62,290 bases of DNA from Thermohalobaculum sp050331335 (GTDB lineage Bacteria > Pseudomonadota > Alphaproteobacteria > Rhodobacterales > Rhodobacteraceae): positions 1-62,290 of the forward strand of contig JBHJGY010000061.1 of the NCBI GenBank assembly GCA_050331335.1, given 5' to 3'. Within the stretch, counting starts at the first letter, position 1, and every line of letters begins with the position of its first letter. The notes under the pieces are model-generated. The model did not search any database and was not told where the DNA came from. It saw only the letters and a list, made by a program, of their open reading frames with translations. Of this stretch, positions 44,413-53,819 are shown piece after piece. Both the position numbers and the translations under genes were made by a program.

Positions 44413-45765
44413 ATGACCGACCGAAACTTGCCGCTGCTCGCGCTGGTCTTTGCCTGGGTGGCCCTGCTACCGGCAACCGCCAGCGCGCGGGACCGGCTCG
44501 CAGGGCACGGCGGACCGGTGATGGCAGTGACCGTGTCGGCCGATGGAACGGCGGCCTTGTCGGCGAGCTTCGACTACTCGGTGGGGGTGTGGGACCTCGC
44601 AGGCGGCCCACCGCGCTGGCTCGAGGGGCACAGGGCCGCGGTCAACGCCGTCGCCTTCCACCCCGATGGCCAAAGCGCGCTCTCTGCGGGAGACGATTTC
44701 GCGCTCATCCTGTGGGATCTCGGCACGGGCATCTTGCGCCACCGTTTCGAGGGGCATCGCGGCAAGATCATGGGCGTTGACATTTCCCCCGGCGGCCGCG
44801 TGGCCGCGACCGCGGGGTGGGACGGACGTATCGGGCTCTGGGATCTGGTCGACCTGGGCCATCTGGGCTGGCTTGAGGGGCATCAGGGTCCGGTCAATGA
44901 TGTCGTCTTCCGTGCCGATGGAACGCTCTTGAGCGCCTCCGCGGATGGCACCGTCCGGCTCTGGGACCGCGCAAGCCGGGCCGAGATCGGGCGGCCTGTG
45001 TCTAACGGCTTCGGCGTCAACCGGATCGTTCTTGGCCCAGGGGAAGCCTGGCTCGCCTACGGGGCAGTCGATGGGACGATCCGTCTGTTGGACCAGCCCA
45101 GCGGCCTGGAGATCGCGGACCTCACCCCCGGGCGCCGACCGATCCTCGCGCTCGCCCTGTCGCAGGACGGCGAGAGGCTCGCGGTCGGCGACGGCGAGGG
45201 GCATATCCTTATCGCCGACACCGGCGATTGGCGGGTGGTGCGGGACTTTCGGGCCGCCCTGAGGGGGCCGATCTGGGCGCTCGCCTGGGCGGGCGACCGG
45301 CTGATCGCGGGCGGGATCGCCGACGAGGCCGCCATCTGGCCCGTCGGCACCTCCGAGGCTGCGCTGTTTGCGGCGAAGCCGCGTCATTTCCAGCGTGCAC
45401 CGTCGGAGATGGGCAATGGCGAGCGGCAATTCGTCCGCAAATGCGCCGTCTGCCACACGCTCGGCCCGGACGGAGCGCGTCGCGCCGGTCCCTCGCTCTG
45501 GGGTGTCTTTGGCCGGCAAGCCGGCACCCTGCCGGACTATCGCTACTCGGATGCCCTGCGGGGCTCTGCGATCGTTTGGGATGCGACAACCATCGACCGG
45601 CTGTTCGATGAAGGCCCCGAGCAGGTCACCCCGGGCTCGAAGATGCCCATGCAGCGGATCGCGAAAGCCCAAGACAGGGCCGATTTGATCGCGTATCTCA
45701 AATCCAAGACGGGGGCGGAGACCCCCAGCCTTCCCTTCGTGCCAACCGAGGAGCCGCCCCAATGA
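44413..45765 (+). CDS. Periplasmic WD40-repeat protein fused to cytochrome c
   Basis: 450 aa. A signal peptide (about 1-25, ending ATASA) is followed by a WD40 beta-propeller (about 28-315; several GH...WD blades such as LEGHRAAVNAVAFHPDG). A class I cytochrome c domain follows with the haem motif CAVCH at 344-348 and a likely distal Met in KMPMQR. The frame is open upstream, but the signal peptide and GGAG at 44401-44404 favour the ATG at 44413. Its redox partner is unknown. The stop overlaps the start of a 42-aa membrane protein gene (ATGA). Confidence 0.88.
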   Translation: MTDRNLPLLALVFAWVALLPATASARDRLAGHGGPVMAVTVSADGTAALSASFDYSVGVWDLAGGPPRWLEGHRAAVNAVAFHPDGQSALSAGDDFALILWDLGTGILRHRFEGHRGKIMGVDISPGGRVAATAGWDGRIGLWDLVDLGHLGWLEGHQGPVNDVVFRADGTLLSASADGTVRLWDRASRAEIGRPVSNGFGVNRIVLGPGEAWLAYGAVDGTIRLLDQPSGLEIADLTPGRRPILALALSQDGERLAVGDGEGHILIADTGDWRVVRDFRAALRGPIWALAWAGDRLIAGGIADEAAIWPVGTSEAALFAAKPRHFQRAPSEMGNGERQFVRKCAVCHTLGPDGARRAGPSLWGVFGRQAGTLPDYRYSDALRGSAIVWDATTIDRLFDEGPEQVTPGSKMPMQRIAKAQDRADLIAYLKSKTGAETPSLPFVPTEEPPQ

Positions 45766-45890
45766 GAGCCTTCCTCCTGTCGATCGTCGCCACGGTCGCC
45801 CTTTCCTTCGGCGCCTATGTCGTCTTGCAAGGCGTCGGCCTGAGCACGGCAGAACAGGCGAGCCGCGAGACCGTTCGCCTAACCGACTGA
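45762..45890 (+). CDS. 42-aa single-helix membrane protein
   Basis: A 43-codon frame whose ATG overlaps the stop of the WD40-cytochrome gene (ATGA). The product has one hydrophobic helix (about 4-26, containing IVATVALSFGAYVVL) and a short polar tail. The overlap and good codon pattern support a real, coupled gene. It may anchor or assist the upstream cytochrome protein. No family recognised. Confidence 0.6.
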   Translation: MRAFLLSIVATVALSFGAYVVLQGVGLSTAEQASRETVRLTD

Positions 45891-45920
45891 GCGCTGCCGG
45901 TCGAGGCTCAGGGCCCAGCC

Positions 45921-46829
45921 GTGTTGGTGCTCGCGCTTGCCCTCGATGCCGCGCTTGGCGAGCCTGACGCCCTTTGGCGCCGGGTGCCGCATCCTGTTGT
46001 GTTGATGGGTCGGTTGGTGGCGGGATTAGACGCTGCACTCAATCACGGCTCCGCCCGCCGCGCGAAAGGCGGGCTCGCGCTTGCCCTCTTGCTTCTCGCC
46101 GTCGGCCTACCGGCCTGGGCGCTCGGGCATCCTGCGCTTGGCGGGGTGGCGGAGACAATTGGGGCCGCCATCCTCCTCGCCCAGCGCAGCTTGGTGAGCC
46201 ATGTCCGCGCGGTGGCCGAAGCGCTTGCGGTGGGTCTCGCCGAGGGGCGCCGCGCCGTCGCAATGATCGTGGGGCGCGACCCTGACCGGCTCGACGAAGC
46301 GGGGGTCGCACGGGCCGCGATCGAGTCGGCGGCAGAGAATTTCTCGGACGGGGTGGTTGCGCCGGCCTTTTGGTTTGCCGTGGCGGGGCTGCCGGGGATC
46401 GCGCTCTACAAGGCGATCAATACGGCGGACTCGATGATCGGTCACCGCACAGAGCGCCACGGCGCGTTCGGTTGGGCGGCGGCACGGCTCGACGATTTGG
46501 TCAACCTTGCGCCCGCTCGGCTGTCTGCGGCGCTGCTGGCCCTGACCGGCGGACGGCCTTTGGCTGCAGCCCGCGCGGCCTGGCGTGACGCGCGCCTCCA
46601 TCGCTCGCCCAATGCGGGCTGGCCGGAAGCTGCCATGGCGGCGTCCCTCAAGGTCGCGCTTGCGGGTCCTCGGGTTTATGCAGGGGCCTTGACGGACGAC
46701 CCTTGGGTGTATGCCGAGGGTTGCCGGAACCCCGGGCCGGCTGAGATCCGGGCGGCCTGCGTGCGGCTTTGGCGGGCCTGGGCGCTGCTGCTGGGGCTCG
46801 CCGGCCTTCTCATCTTGGCGGGCATCTGA
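45921..46829 (+). CDS. cobD: Adenosylcobinamide-phosphate synthase (CobD/CbiB)
   Basis: Membrane enzyme that attaches the aminopropanol side chain to adenosylcobyric acid in cobalamin synthesis. The 302-aa product has the family motifs GEPDALWRRVPHPVVLMGRL, ESAAENFSDGVVAPAFW and YKAINTADSMIGHR, and about five hydrophobic helices. It starts with GTG. No cobalamin riboswitch is visible upstream, and no other cob genes lie in the window. Confidence 0.93.
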   Translation: MLVLALALDAALGEPDALWRRVPHPVVLMGRLVAGLDAALNHGSARRAKGGLALALLLLAVGLPAWALGHPALGGVAETIGAAILLAQRSLVSHVRAVAEALAVGLAEGRRAVAMIVGRDPDRLDEAGVARAAIESAAENFSDGVVAPAFWFAVAGLPGIALYKAINTADSMIGHRTERHGAFGWAAARLDDLVNLAPARLSAALLALTGGRPLAAARAAWRDARLHRSPNAGWPEAAMAASLKVALAGPRVYAGALTDDPWVYAEGCRNPGPAEIRAACVRLWRAWALLLGLAGLLILAGI

Positions 46830-46861
46830 GCTGAGCGCCGACACATAAGGAGGGCAGTCGG

Positions 46862-47257
46862 ATGACCGACCCAGACGACATGGAGCGCCGCCCGACGGGC
46901 GAGATCAGCCTGCAGACGATCGCGATGCCGGCGGATACCAATGCCAATGGCGACATCTTCGGCGGCTGGCTGATGGCGCAGATGGATCTCGGCGCCGCAG
47001 TGCTGGCCCGCCGGCGGGCGCAGGGCCGGGTGGCGACCGTCGCTGTGGAGGCGATGACCTTTCACAAGCCGGTCCGTGTCGGCGATGTTGTGTCGATCCA
47101 TGCGCAGATGTTGCGCGAGGGTCGGAGTTCGATGCGCATCGGGCTTGAAGTCTGGGTGATGCGCCAGCCGGGCAATGCGCGCGTCCGGGTTACCGAGGCG
47201 ACCTTCACTTTCGTCGCGATCGACGAGAGCGGTCAGTCGCGCCCGCTGCCAGCCTAA
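46862..47257 (+). CDS. Acyl-CoA thioesterase (YciA-like hotdog fold)
   Basis: Hydrolyses acyl-CoA to free acid and CoA. The 131-aa product has the hotdog-fold signature DTNANGDIFGGWLMAQMD with the catalytic Asp/Asn region, and VEAMTFHKPVRVGDVV. Length and pattern match YciA/PaaI-like thioesterases. AAGGAGG lies about 10 bases upstream of the ATG. Confidence 0.9.
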   Translation: MTDPDDMERRPTGEISLQTIAMPADTNANGDIFGGWLMAQMDLGAAVLARRRAQGRVATVAVEAMTFHKPVRVGDVVSIHAQMLREGRSSMRIGLEVWVMRQPGNARVRVTEATFTFVAIDESGQSRPLPA

Positions 47258-47338
47258 CCGCATCGACGCGGCGCTGGTCGCACGCGCACTGGTCGCAACG
47301 CCCTTCCCGTCACGCTGCCCGCGCGCTACAGACGGAGC

Positions 47339-49654
47339 ATGGCCGACAGCCCCGAGGACGAGACACTGCCCGCCGCTCCGGAAGCGCTCTCCCGCGCCCT
47401 GGGCGAGCGCTATCTCACCTATGCATTGTCGACCATCATGCACCGGGCGCTGCCCGATGCCCGCGACGGGCTCAAACCCGTGCAGCGGCGGATCCTTTAT
47501 GCGATGAGCGAATTGGGCCTCGCCCCCGGCGGGCGGTTCCTGAAATGCGCCAAAATCACCGGACAGACCACCGGCGACTTCCATCCTCATGGCGAAGACG
47601 CGGTCTATGAGGCGCTCGTTCGCATGGCGCAGGACTTCGTCATGCGCGCGCCGCTCGTCGCAGGCCAGGGGAATTTCGGCAATATTGACGGCGATGAGGC
47701 GGCGGCCCGGCGCTATACGGAGGCCAAGCTCACCGAGGCGTCGATGGCGCTGCTCGACGGGTTGGACGAGGACGCGGTCGATTTCCGCCCCAATTACGAC
47801 GAACGCCTGGACGAGCCCGCGGTTCTGCCCGCTTCAATCCCCAACCTGCTCGCAAACGGAGCGGCGGGCATCGCCGTGGGTATGGCGACCTCGATCCCGC
47901 CGCATAATTTGGGCGAGCTCTGCGCGGCACTTCTGCATCTCATCAAGCACCCGGGCGCGCCGTTGGAGACCCTGCTCGCGCATCTGCCGGGGCCGGACTT
48001 CCCGACAGGGGGGGTCTTGGTCGAGCCGCCGGCGAGCATCCGCGAGGCCTATGCGACAGGGCGTGGCGGGTTCCGCCTCAGAGCGGCCTGGCACCGCGAA
48101 GAGCTGGGCCGTGGGCAATGGCAGGTGGTGGTCACCGAAATCCCCTACCAGGTGCCGAAATCGCGGCTGATCGAGCGGATCGCCGACCTCATCACCTCCA
48201 AGAAGGCGCCCGTCCTCGCCGATATTCGCGATGAATCCACCGACGAGGTACGGATCGTACTCGAGCCGCGCACGCGGTCGATCGAGCCCGCGGTGATGAT
48301 GGAGACACTTTTTCGCCTGTCCGATCTGGAAACACGGTTCCCGCTCAACCTTAATGTGCTGATCGACGGACGCACGCCCAAGGTTTGCTCGTTGCCAGAG
48401 GTGATGCGCGCCTTCCTCGATCACAGGCGCGAGGTGCTGCAGCGGCGCGCCCGTCATCGGCTGGCGAAGATCGCGCATCGGCTCGAGGTCCTCGAAGGGT
48501 ACATCGTCGCCTTCCTCAATCTCGACCGGGTCATCGAGATTATCCGCGCGGAGGACGAGCCCAAGCCTGCCCTCATGGCAGAGGACTGGGGCGGTGGCGT
48601 CACGTTGACGGAGGTTCAGGCGGAGGCGATCCTCAACATGCGGTTGCGGTCGCTCCGACGCCTGGAGGAGATGCAGCTGCGTCAGGAGCGGGACGAGCTG
48701 ATCGCCGAGCGGGACGGGCTCGACGCGCTCCTTGGCGATGAGGATGCGCAATGGGCCAAACTCGCGGCGCAGCTTCGAGAGATCCGCGACAAATTCGGCC
48801 CACCGAAGCCGTTGCGGGGGCTCCGGAGCGCCGAGGACATCGCGGCGGGACGCGCGCGGCACCTGCCTTATCCCCCAGGTGCGCGGCGCACCGCGCTCGA
48901 GGCGGCCCCGGCCATCGAGGAGGTCCCGCCAGAGGCGCTGATCGAGCGCGAGCCGATTACGGTCGTCTGCTCCCGGGAGGGCTGGATCCGGGCGCTGAAG
49001 GGGCACCAGGCACTGGACGGTGAGCTCAAATATCGCGACGGCGACGCAGCGGCTTTCGTCTTCCACGCTCAGACCACCGACAAAATCCTTGCGCTCTCCG
49101 CAGGCGGGCGGATTTTCACCCTTGCCGCGGAGCGGCTGCCGGGCGGGCGTGGTCTTGGCGAGCCGATCCGCCTAATGATCGAGCTGCCCAATGACGACCG
49201 GTTGGTCGCGCTTTTCGTGCATGAGCCGGGCCGGCGCAGGCTCGTGGTCTCTTCTGTTGGTGAAGGTTTCTTGACGCCCGAGGACGGGCTTCTGACCCAG
49301 ACCCGCACGGGTCGCGCATTGCTGAGCCTTCGAGACGCCGAGGTCCGTGTCTGCCGCCCGGTCGGCGCCGGTGACGACCATGTGGCGGCGATCGGGGACA
49401 ACCGGAAAATGCTCGTTTGCCCGTTGTCCGATCTGCCGGAGATGGCCCGGGGCAAGGGCGTGCGGCTGCAGAAATATAAAGATGGCGGCCTGTCGGACGC
49501 CCGCACGCTCCGCCTCGGCGATGGGCTTTCCTGGCCCGACAGCGCCGGGCGCACCCGCAGCGAGCCGGATCTCTCGGACTGGCTCGGCAAGCGTGGCGGC
49601 CCGGGTCGCATGGCGCCGCGCGGCTTTCCCAGGGACAATCGGTTCCCGGATTGA
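47339..49654 (+). CDS. parC: DNA topoisomerase IV subunit A
   Basis: Breaks and rejoins DNA to unlink daughter chromosomes, with ParE. The 771-aa product has the GyrA/ParC core (YLTYALSTIMHRALPDARDG), the catalytic Tyr in the AARRYTEAKL segment, and a C-terminal beta-propeller. The length suits ParC rather than GyrA. In the quinolone-determining region it reads HPHGEDAVYEA, where E. coli ParC has HPHGDSACYEA, so the usual Ser is an Asp. Confidence 0.93.
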   Translation: MADSPEDETLPAAPEALSRALGERYLTYALSTIMHRALPDARDGLKPVQRRILYAMSELGLAPGGRFLKCAKITGQTTGDFHPHGEDAVYEALVRMAQDFVMRAPLVAGQGNFGNIDGDEAAARRYTEAKLTEASMALLDGLDEDAVDFRPNYDERLDEPAVLPASIPNLLANGAAGIAVGMATSIPPHNLGELCAALLHLIKHPGAPLETLLAHLPGPDFPTGGVLVEPPASIREAYATGRGGFRLRAAWHREELGRGQWQVVVTEIPYQVPKSRLIERIADLITSKKAPVLADIRDESTDEVRIVLEPRTRSIEPAVMMETLFRLSDLETRFPLNLNVLIDGRTPKVCSLPEVMRAFLDHRREVLQRRARHRLAKIAHRLEVLEGYIVAFLNLDRVIEIIRAEDEPKPALMAEDWGGGVTLTEVQAEAILNMRLRSLRRLEEMQLRQERDELIAERDGLDALLGDEDAQWAKLAAQLREIRDKFGPPKPLRGLRSAEDIAAGRARHLPYPPGARRTALEAAPAIEEVPPEALIEREPITVVCSREGWIRALKGHQALDGELKYRDGDAAAFVFHAQTTDKILALSAGGRIFTLAAERLPGGRGLGEPIRLMIELPNDDRLVALFVHEPGRRRLVVSSVGEGFLTPEDGLLTQTRTGRALLSLRDAEVRVCRPVGAGDDHVAAIGDNRKMLVCPLSDLPEMARGKGVRLQKYKDGGLSDARTLRLGDGLSWPDSAGRTRSEPDLSDWLGKRGGPGRMAPRGFPRDNRFPD

Positions 49655-50630
49655 GACAGGGGATGTGCGGGCCGTGACACCCGTTAAGGTTGCAATATGG
49701 CCGCCTGCGCCAAACCCGTCAAAATGCTCAGAAAATTCCCAAATTCATGCCCAAGTTTTGCCCCGGTCCGCGAGCATACCGCTACCTGTCAGCGGGTGCT
49801 GATCACGGCGTGTATGTCGAGCATGTGTCGGCGGGGATTGAGTGGCGCATGTCCCCGCAACAGCCCGGGGGCGTGTGTGTGTCCTGGGCCGGATCGAAAG
49901 CCGTGAGTTGTTTGAGTGATGCCGGGCGCGCGTGTGTGTGAGTGGAACGCCCGAAACCGGTCGACCTAAAGCGTCAGTGCGGCCGCCTCGTTCCTGAGAC
50001 GGCCGCCTTGTTTTTGTCTGGGGGCAGACGCCGAAACCCGACCGGGTCTGCGCGTCGCGACAGTCGTACGCCCCGGACTTAGAAGTTGAGCTCGATTGCT
50101 CGGCTCGTTGGCACTTCGTGGGGGCTTCTGCAGCTCAAGCGCCCGGCCCCCGAAGCGGCCCCCGCGTCGACCCTCGCAGGACCCCTGTCCCAAGATCTGG
50201 ACACAGGCGCTGATTTCGAGTGCATCCTGAAGTCATCGGCGATGCCGAGCGGGATGAGGTCTGGGACGCAGCGGACGCCGGCGGCGCGTTCGCGCGTGGT
50301 CACCTCCGTTCCCGGCGCGCCTCTCGATGCAAAGCCAGGCGGACGCATCGTCAGGCCCATAAACCGCGCATTTGGTGTTGAACGGACGCGGGGCTCGCCG
50401 GGATAGACGGTGGTGTCCAGGATTGCACCGCAGCCGCGGGGCGTAGGGCGTAGGGCGAAGGATCCAAGGATCGCGGTCTGCCCTTTGCCGGATCCTCACG
50501 ACATTTTCGTGGTGGCCTTCGCCACCGCCGAAGAGCGTTGCGCACCCCCATCAGCCGAGCGCCTGTTGGGGTTTCTCTCCGCGGGACTGGAACTCAGCTT
50601 GCGATCCGCCTCAGATTGGGGCGCCTCGGT
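49655..50630. other. Long gene-poor region between parC and trxB
   Basis: About 975 bases with no convincing gene on either strand. Short open frames exist (for example 49690-49941), but their products are low-complexity and match no family I know. GTGTGTGT runs occur near 49872 and 49932, and a strong terminator-like hairpin lies at 49979-50015. The part after 50100 is GC-rich with scattered stops and may be decayed coding DNA. Confidence 0.5.
49979..50015 (+). terminator. Terminator-like hairpin with T-run in gene-poor region
   Basis: GCGGCCG (49979-49985) pairs with CGGCCGC (50000-50006), and the inner CTC/GAG extends the stem. TTGTTTTT follows at 50008-50015. It lies 325 bases after parC, so it could end the parC transcript or an unannotated small RNA. 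Confidence 0.55.
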
Positions 50631-51611
50631 TCACTCTGCTGCACGGTCGGCCGAGATGTCAGCCGCAGCGGCGAGGAACCGTTCGGCCTCGAGCGCGGCC
50701 ATGCAGCCCATGCCGGCTGAGGTGACGGCTTGGCGGTAGATGTGATCGGTCACATCGCCTGCTGCGAAGACGCCGGGGATCGCCGTTGCGGTCGAGTCGG
50801 GCGCGGTGACCAGATAGCCGCCGTGATGGGTCTCGAGTTGGTCCTTCACCAGGCTGGAGGCCGGCGCGTGGCCGATGGCGATAAAAACCCCCGCGGCCGA
50901 TACCTCTTGAACCGTGCCGGTTTTGACATTGCGCAACCGGGCACCGGTGACCCCCTCCGCAGCGCTTCCGATGATCTCGTCGACCTCGTGGTCCCAGATC
51001 ACGGCGATCTTGGGGTTTTCCAGCAAACGCCTCCGCAAGATCGCCTCCGCGCGCAGGCTGTCCCGGCGATGCACGAGTGTCACCTTCGCGGCGAGATTGG
51101 CCAGATAGAGCGCCTCCTCGACGGCCGTATTGCCGCCGCCCACGACGATCACCTCTCGCCCGCGATAGAAAAACCCATCGCAAGTGGCGCAGGCCGAGAC
51201 CCCGAAGCCCTTGTATTTTTCCTCCGATGGCAGCCCGAGCCATTTCGCCTGGGCACCAGTTGCCAGGATCACCGCATCCGCGTGCCAAAGCTGACCGCTG
51301 TCGCAGGTGGCGGTGAAAGGTCGGTGCTGCAGATCGAGCGCCATCACATGATCGGCCACGATTTCGGTCCCGACCGCACGCGCATGGGCCTCCATTTGCA
51401 CCATCAGGTCTGGACCCTGGACGGTTGTGTGGCCGGGCCAGTTCTCGACCTCAGTGGTGATCGTGAGTTGGCCGCCGGGTTGGATACCCTGGATCAGCAC
51501 AGGCTCGAGCAGCGCCCGTGCGGCATAAACGGCGGCGGTGTAGCCGGCGGGCCCGGAGCCGATGATCAGCAGCTTGACGCGGCGCGGGGCTGGCTTGGCG
51601 GCGGTGGCCAT
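50631..51611 (-). CDS. trxB: Thioredoxin-disulfide reductase
   Basis: FAD enzyme that reduces thioredoxin with NADPH. The 326-aa product has the FAD-binding GSGPAGYTAAVYAARA, the redox pair CATC (C141, C144), the NADPH-binding GGGNTAVEEALYLA and the C-terminal GVFAAGDVTDHIYRQAVTSAGMGC. The start has GGAGAG upstream. All functional residues are present. Confidence 0.96.
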   Translation of the reverse strand: MATAAKPAPRRVKLLIIGSGPAGYTAAVYAARALLEPVLIQGIQPGGQLTITTEVENWPGHTTVQGPDLMVQMEAHARAVGTEIVADHVMALDLQHRPFTATCDSGQLWHADAVILATGAQAKWLGLPSEEKYKGFGVSACATCDGFFYRGREVIVVGGGNTAVEEALYLANLAAKVTLVHRRDSLRAEAILRRRLLENPKIAVIWDHEVDEIIGSAAEGVTGARLRNVKTGTVQEVSAAGVFIAIGHAPASSLVKDQLETHHGGYLVTAPDSTATAIPGVFAAGDVTDHIYRQAVTSAGMGCMAALEAERFLAAAADISADRAAE

Positions 51612-51680
51612 GGGTGCTCTCCTCTGCGGCTCATTCAGAGATAGAGAACGGGCGCGTCGCCGCCAAGGGCGCGGTCCGCC

Positions 51681-52643
51681 TCACCAGCGCGATGGGTCGA
51701 GCGGCCGGACCGGTGGTTCCGCACGCCGGGGGGTGCGCGGGGCGATCTGGCGCGGCGGAGCGGGGACGGGCCGGCTGAGCGAGGGTAGGGGCGTTCCGAA
51801 GGGGATGAAGCTCGCCGGATCGGCATAGCCAGGGCCGACGCAGACAGGACCAGAGCCGGTGCGCAGGAAGATCTCCACGCGGCGGTTCGCCTGCCGGCCG
51901 ATCGGGTCGTCGCGCCCGTCGGGTAGGGTGTTGGGTCGGCGCGGCATCCGTTCGCCGAAGCCTCGGATCATAAGCTGGGTGCCAGAGATCGCGAGCGGCC
52001 CCGCCAGATATCCGGCAACGGCCGCTGCCCGCCGTTCGGAGAGCCCCTGGTTATACGCGTCAGAGCCACGGCTATCCGTGTGGCCCGTGATCTCGACGGC
52101 GATGGGTTTGATCGCTCGGATGCGCTCCGCGATGGCTACGAGCGTGGGGATCGCATCGGTGCGGATATCCGCCCGGTCGAAGTCGAACAAAACGTCACCC
52201 ACCGCGTCGATCACGGCGCCGCACGGGGTCTCGAATTCCGCAAAACCCCGAGGCGCAACCTCGCCCTGGACCGGATGGCGTCGCCGACCGGGCAGGCAGG
52301 TGATCGAGTAGCGAAGCCCTTGGACGCCGATCCGTGCCCGATAGCCCTGGCCCTCGATCATCGCATAGAGCGCCTGCAAAAGCGCGTTGGGGCTCATCGT
52401 GGAGAGATACTGGAACGAGCAGGAGGTGCGTCCGCAGCCGGTTGGGCGCTGTTGGAGATAGCCGGGGAACCGCTCGGTCGCCTCGCCGAAGCTGAGCAAG
52501 CTCGCCTGTGTACAGTTCCGGTATTGCAGGAGATAGCTGCGTTCCCAGCTTTGCGCGGCTGCCGGATGCGGCAGGGCTGCGCCCAGACAGAGCACGAGAA
52601 CGGCGAGCGCCAGGGCGTGCGGCGCGGGGCGAAGACGGATCAT
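51681..52643 (-). CDS. OmpA-family protein
   Basis: 320 aa with a signal peptide (about 1-32, ending AAAQ). The OmpA-like peptidoglycan-binding domain spans about 145-265 (VLFDFDRADIRTDAIPTL, ITGHTDSRGSDAYNQGLSERRA, GRQANRRVEIFL). A Cys-containing N-terminal domain (NCTQASLL...TGCGRTSC) and a Pro/Arg-rich tail flank it. An in-frame GTG at 52652 is too close to AAGGAG, so the ATG at 52643 is preferred. It probably links the outer membrane to the cell wall. Confidence 0.88.
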   Translation of the reverse strand: MIRLRPAPHALALAVLVLCLGAALPHPAAAQSWERSYLLQYRNCTQASLLSFGEATERFPGYLQQRPTGCGRTSCSFQYLSTMSPNALLQALYAMIEGQGYRARIGVQGLRYSITCLPGRRRHPVQGEVAPRGFAEFETPCGAVIDAVGDVLFDFDRADIRTDAIPTLVAIAERIRAIKPIAVEITGHTDSRGSDAYNQGLSERRAAAVAGYLAGPLAISGTQLMIRGFGERMPRRPNTLPDGRDDPIGRQANRRVEIFLRTGSGPVCVGPGYADPASFIPFGTPLPSLSRPVPAPPRQIAPRTPRRAEPPVRPLDPSRW

Positions 52644-52679
52644 CGGGGGCACTCCTTGGCGATGCGCAGACGCACTTTA

Positions 52680-53717
52680 CTATGGGGCGCGCAGGGGGGG
52701 AATCGTGATGGCTGTCTGAGGCAAGGCGAGCTTTTCGATCAGGAGGGTGGCCGCCCGATCGGCCTCGGCGAGCGGTGGATAGGTCCACCGCCCGATCTCG
52801 CCGGTGAAAGTTCGGGATATGCCCCGGTCGGCCAGTGCTGCGTGGAAGGCCCGTGCTTTCGACGACAGTCCGCCAACTTCCAGGATATGCACGGGCAAGC
52901 CCGAGGCCGCCGCCTCTGAGGCCATGTTGACCGAATCGGCGGTGACCAGCGCGGCCTCGGCATGACCGAGGAGGGCGGGGTAGGGATTGTCGCCCTGGCC
53001 GGTGTGGATGAGATGCGGCCCACGCGCCAGCGCTGCGGTGATCCCGGACGTCACCGCATCCGGGGTGCGCCTTGAGGTCGTAACAAGCAGCGTCCAGCCG
53101 GCTTCTGCCAATCCACCCAAGGCCGCTGTGATCCGTGCGTCATCGCCGCGCGCCCAGGGCGCCATGCCACCTGGTCCGCCAATCAGCACCGCGATCCGCG
53201 GCGGTGGGAGAGGGCTGATCCGCGGCGCCCAGCGGCCCGCCTCTTCGACGATCCTTTCCCGGGTTATCCGGCCGACCGCCCCCAGGGTCTCGATCACGGC
53301 CGGGCCCTCGAGCCCGTCATGGGCCGGAGCGACGACCGCGTCGAAGGCCGAAAGTGGCATTTGCGGGGCGAGGATCTGGACAGCGCTGACCCCGTGGCGC
53401 CTGAGCGCTGCGACGAGCGGCGCGACCCTGCGCCCCGCGCCGACGGCGATCTTCGGATAAGGCGGGCCGAGCCCGGCGCCGTCATAGGTAACATCAAGGA
53501 TCCGCGGCATGTGCCGGCCGAGGGCGTGCCACAGGCCTGCGGGGAGTGCCGCCCCAAGCCGCGTGGGCGTCACCGCCCGCTCGGAGATCTCGGCGCCGCC
53601 CGGGCCCAGGCGCCGTCCGAGCGCTTCCGCCAGGCCGAGCGCCTGTGCCCGGTTTCCAGCCCGGCCGTCTGAGATCGCCCAAATCGCGCAAGGCCTGCGC
53701 CAGCCTGGATTTTTCAT
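52680..53717 (-). CDS. ELM1/GtrOC1-family protein (putative glycosyltransferase-like)
   Basis: 345 aa. The start (CAIWAISDGRAGNRAQALGLAEAL) and the internal segments TGQGDNPYPALLGHAEAALVTADSVNMASEAAASG are the signatures of the ELM1 (mitochondrial fission) family, which also includes bacterial proteins of glycosyltransferase-like fold. Function in bacteria is not settled. The gene is minus-strand and diverges from the Lrp/AsnC regulator about 100 bases away. Confidence 0.85.
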   Translation of the reverse strand: MKNPGWRRPCAIWAISDGRAGNRAQALGLAEALGRRLGPGGAEISERAVTPTRLGAALPAGLWHALGRHMPRILDVTYDGAGLGPPYPKIAVGAGRRVAPLVAALRRHGVSAVQILAPQMPLSAFDAVVAPAHDGLEGPAVIETLGAVGRITRERIVEEAGRWAPRISPLPPPRIAVLIGGPGGMAPWARGDDARITAALGGLAEAGWTLLVTTSRRTPDAVTSGITAALARGPHLIHTGQGDNPYPALLGHAEAALVTADSVNMASEAAASGLPVHILEVGGLSSKARAFHAALADRGISRTFTGEIGRWTYPPLAEADRAATLLIEKLALPQTAITIPPLRAP

Positions 53718-53819
53718 TTCTTGCGCCCCGTCGCAATCTTATGGCCTTTTCCGCTCGGCTGGCATAGAGGTTCCGCAACCCCTTCGCGCCGTCGCGCGCG
53801 CCCTCCGCCGAGGATCCCG

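Noticed and set aside
49690..49941. 83-codon frame after parC
   Set aside because: No good ribosome-binding site, biased composition from GT-rich repeats, and no familiar motif.
50233..50551. Minus-strand frames that looked like a remnant transposase
   Set aside because: No DDE or IS-family motif and no terminal inverted repeats were found; the frames are Arg/Pro-rich as expected from GC-rich noise.
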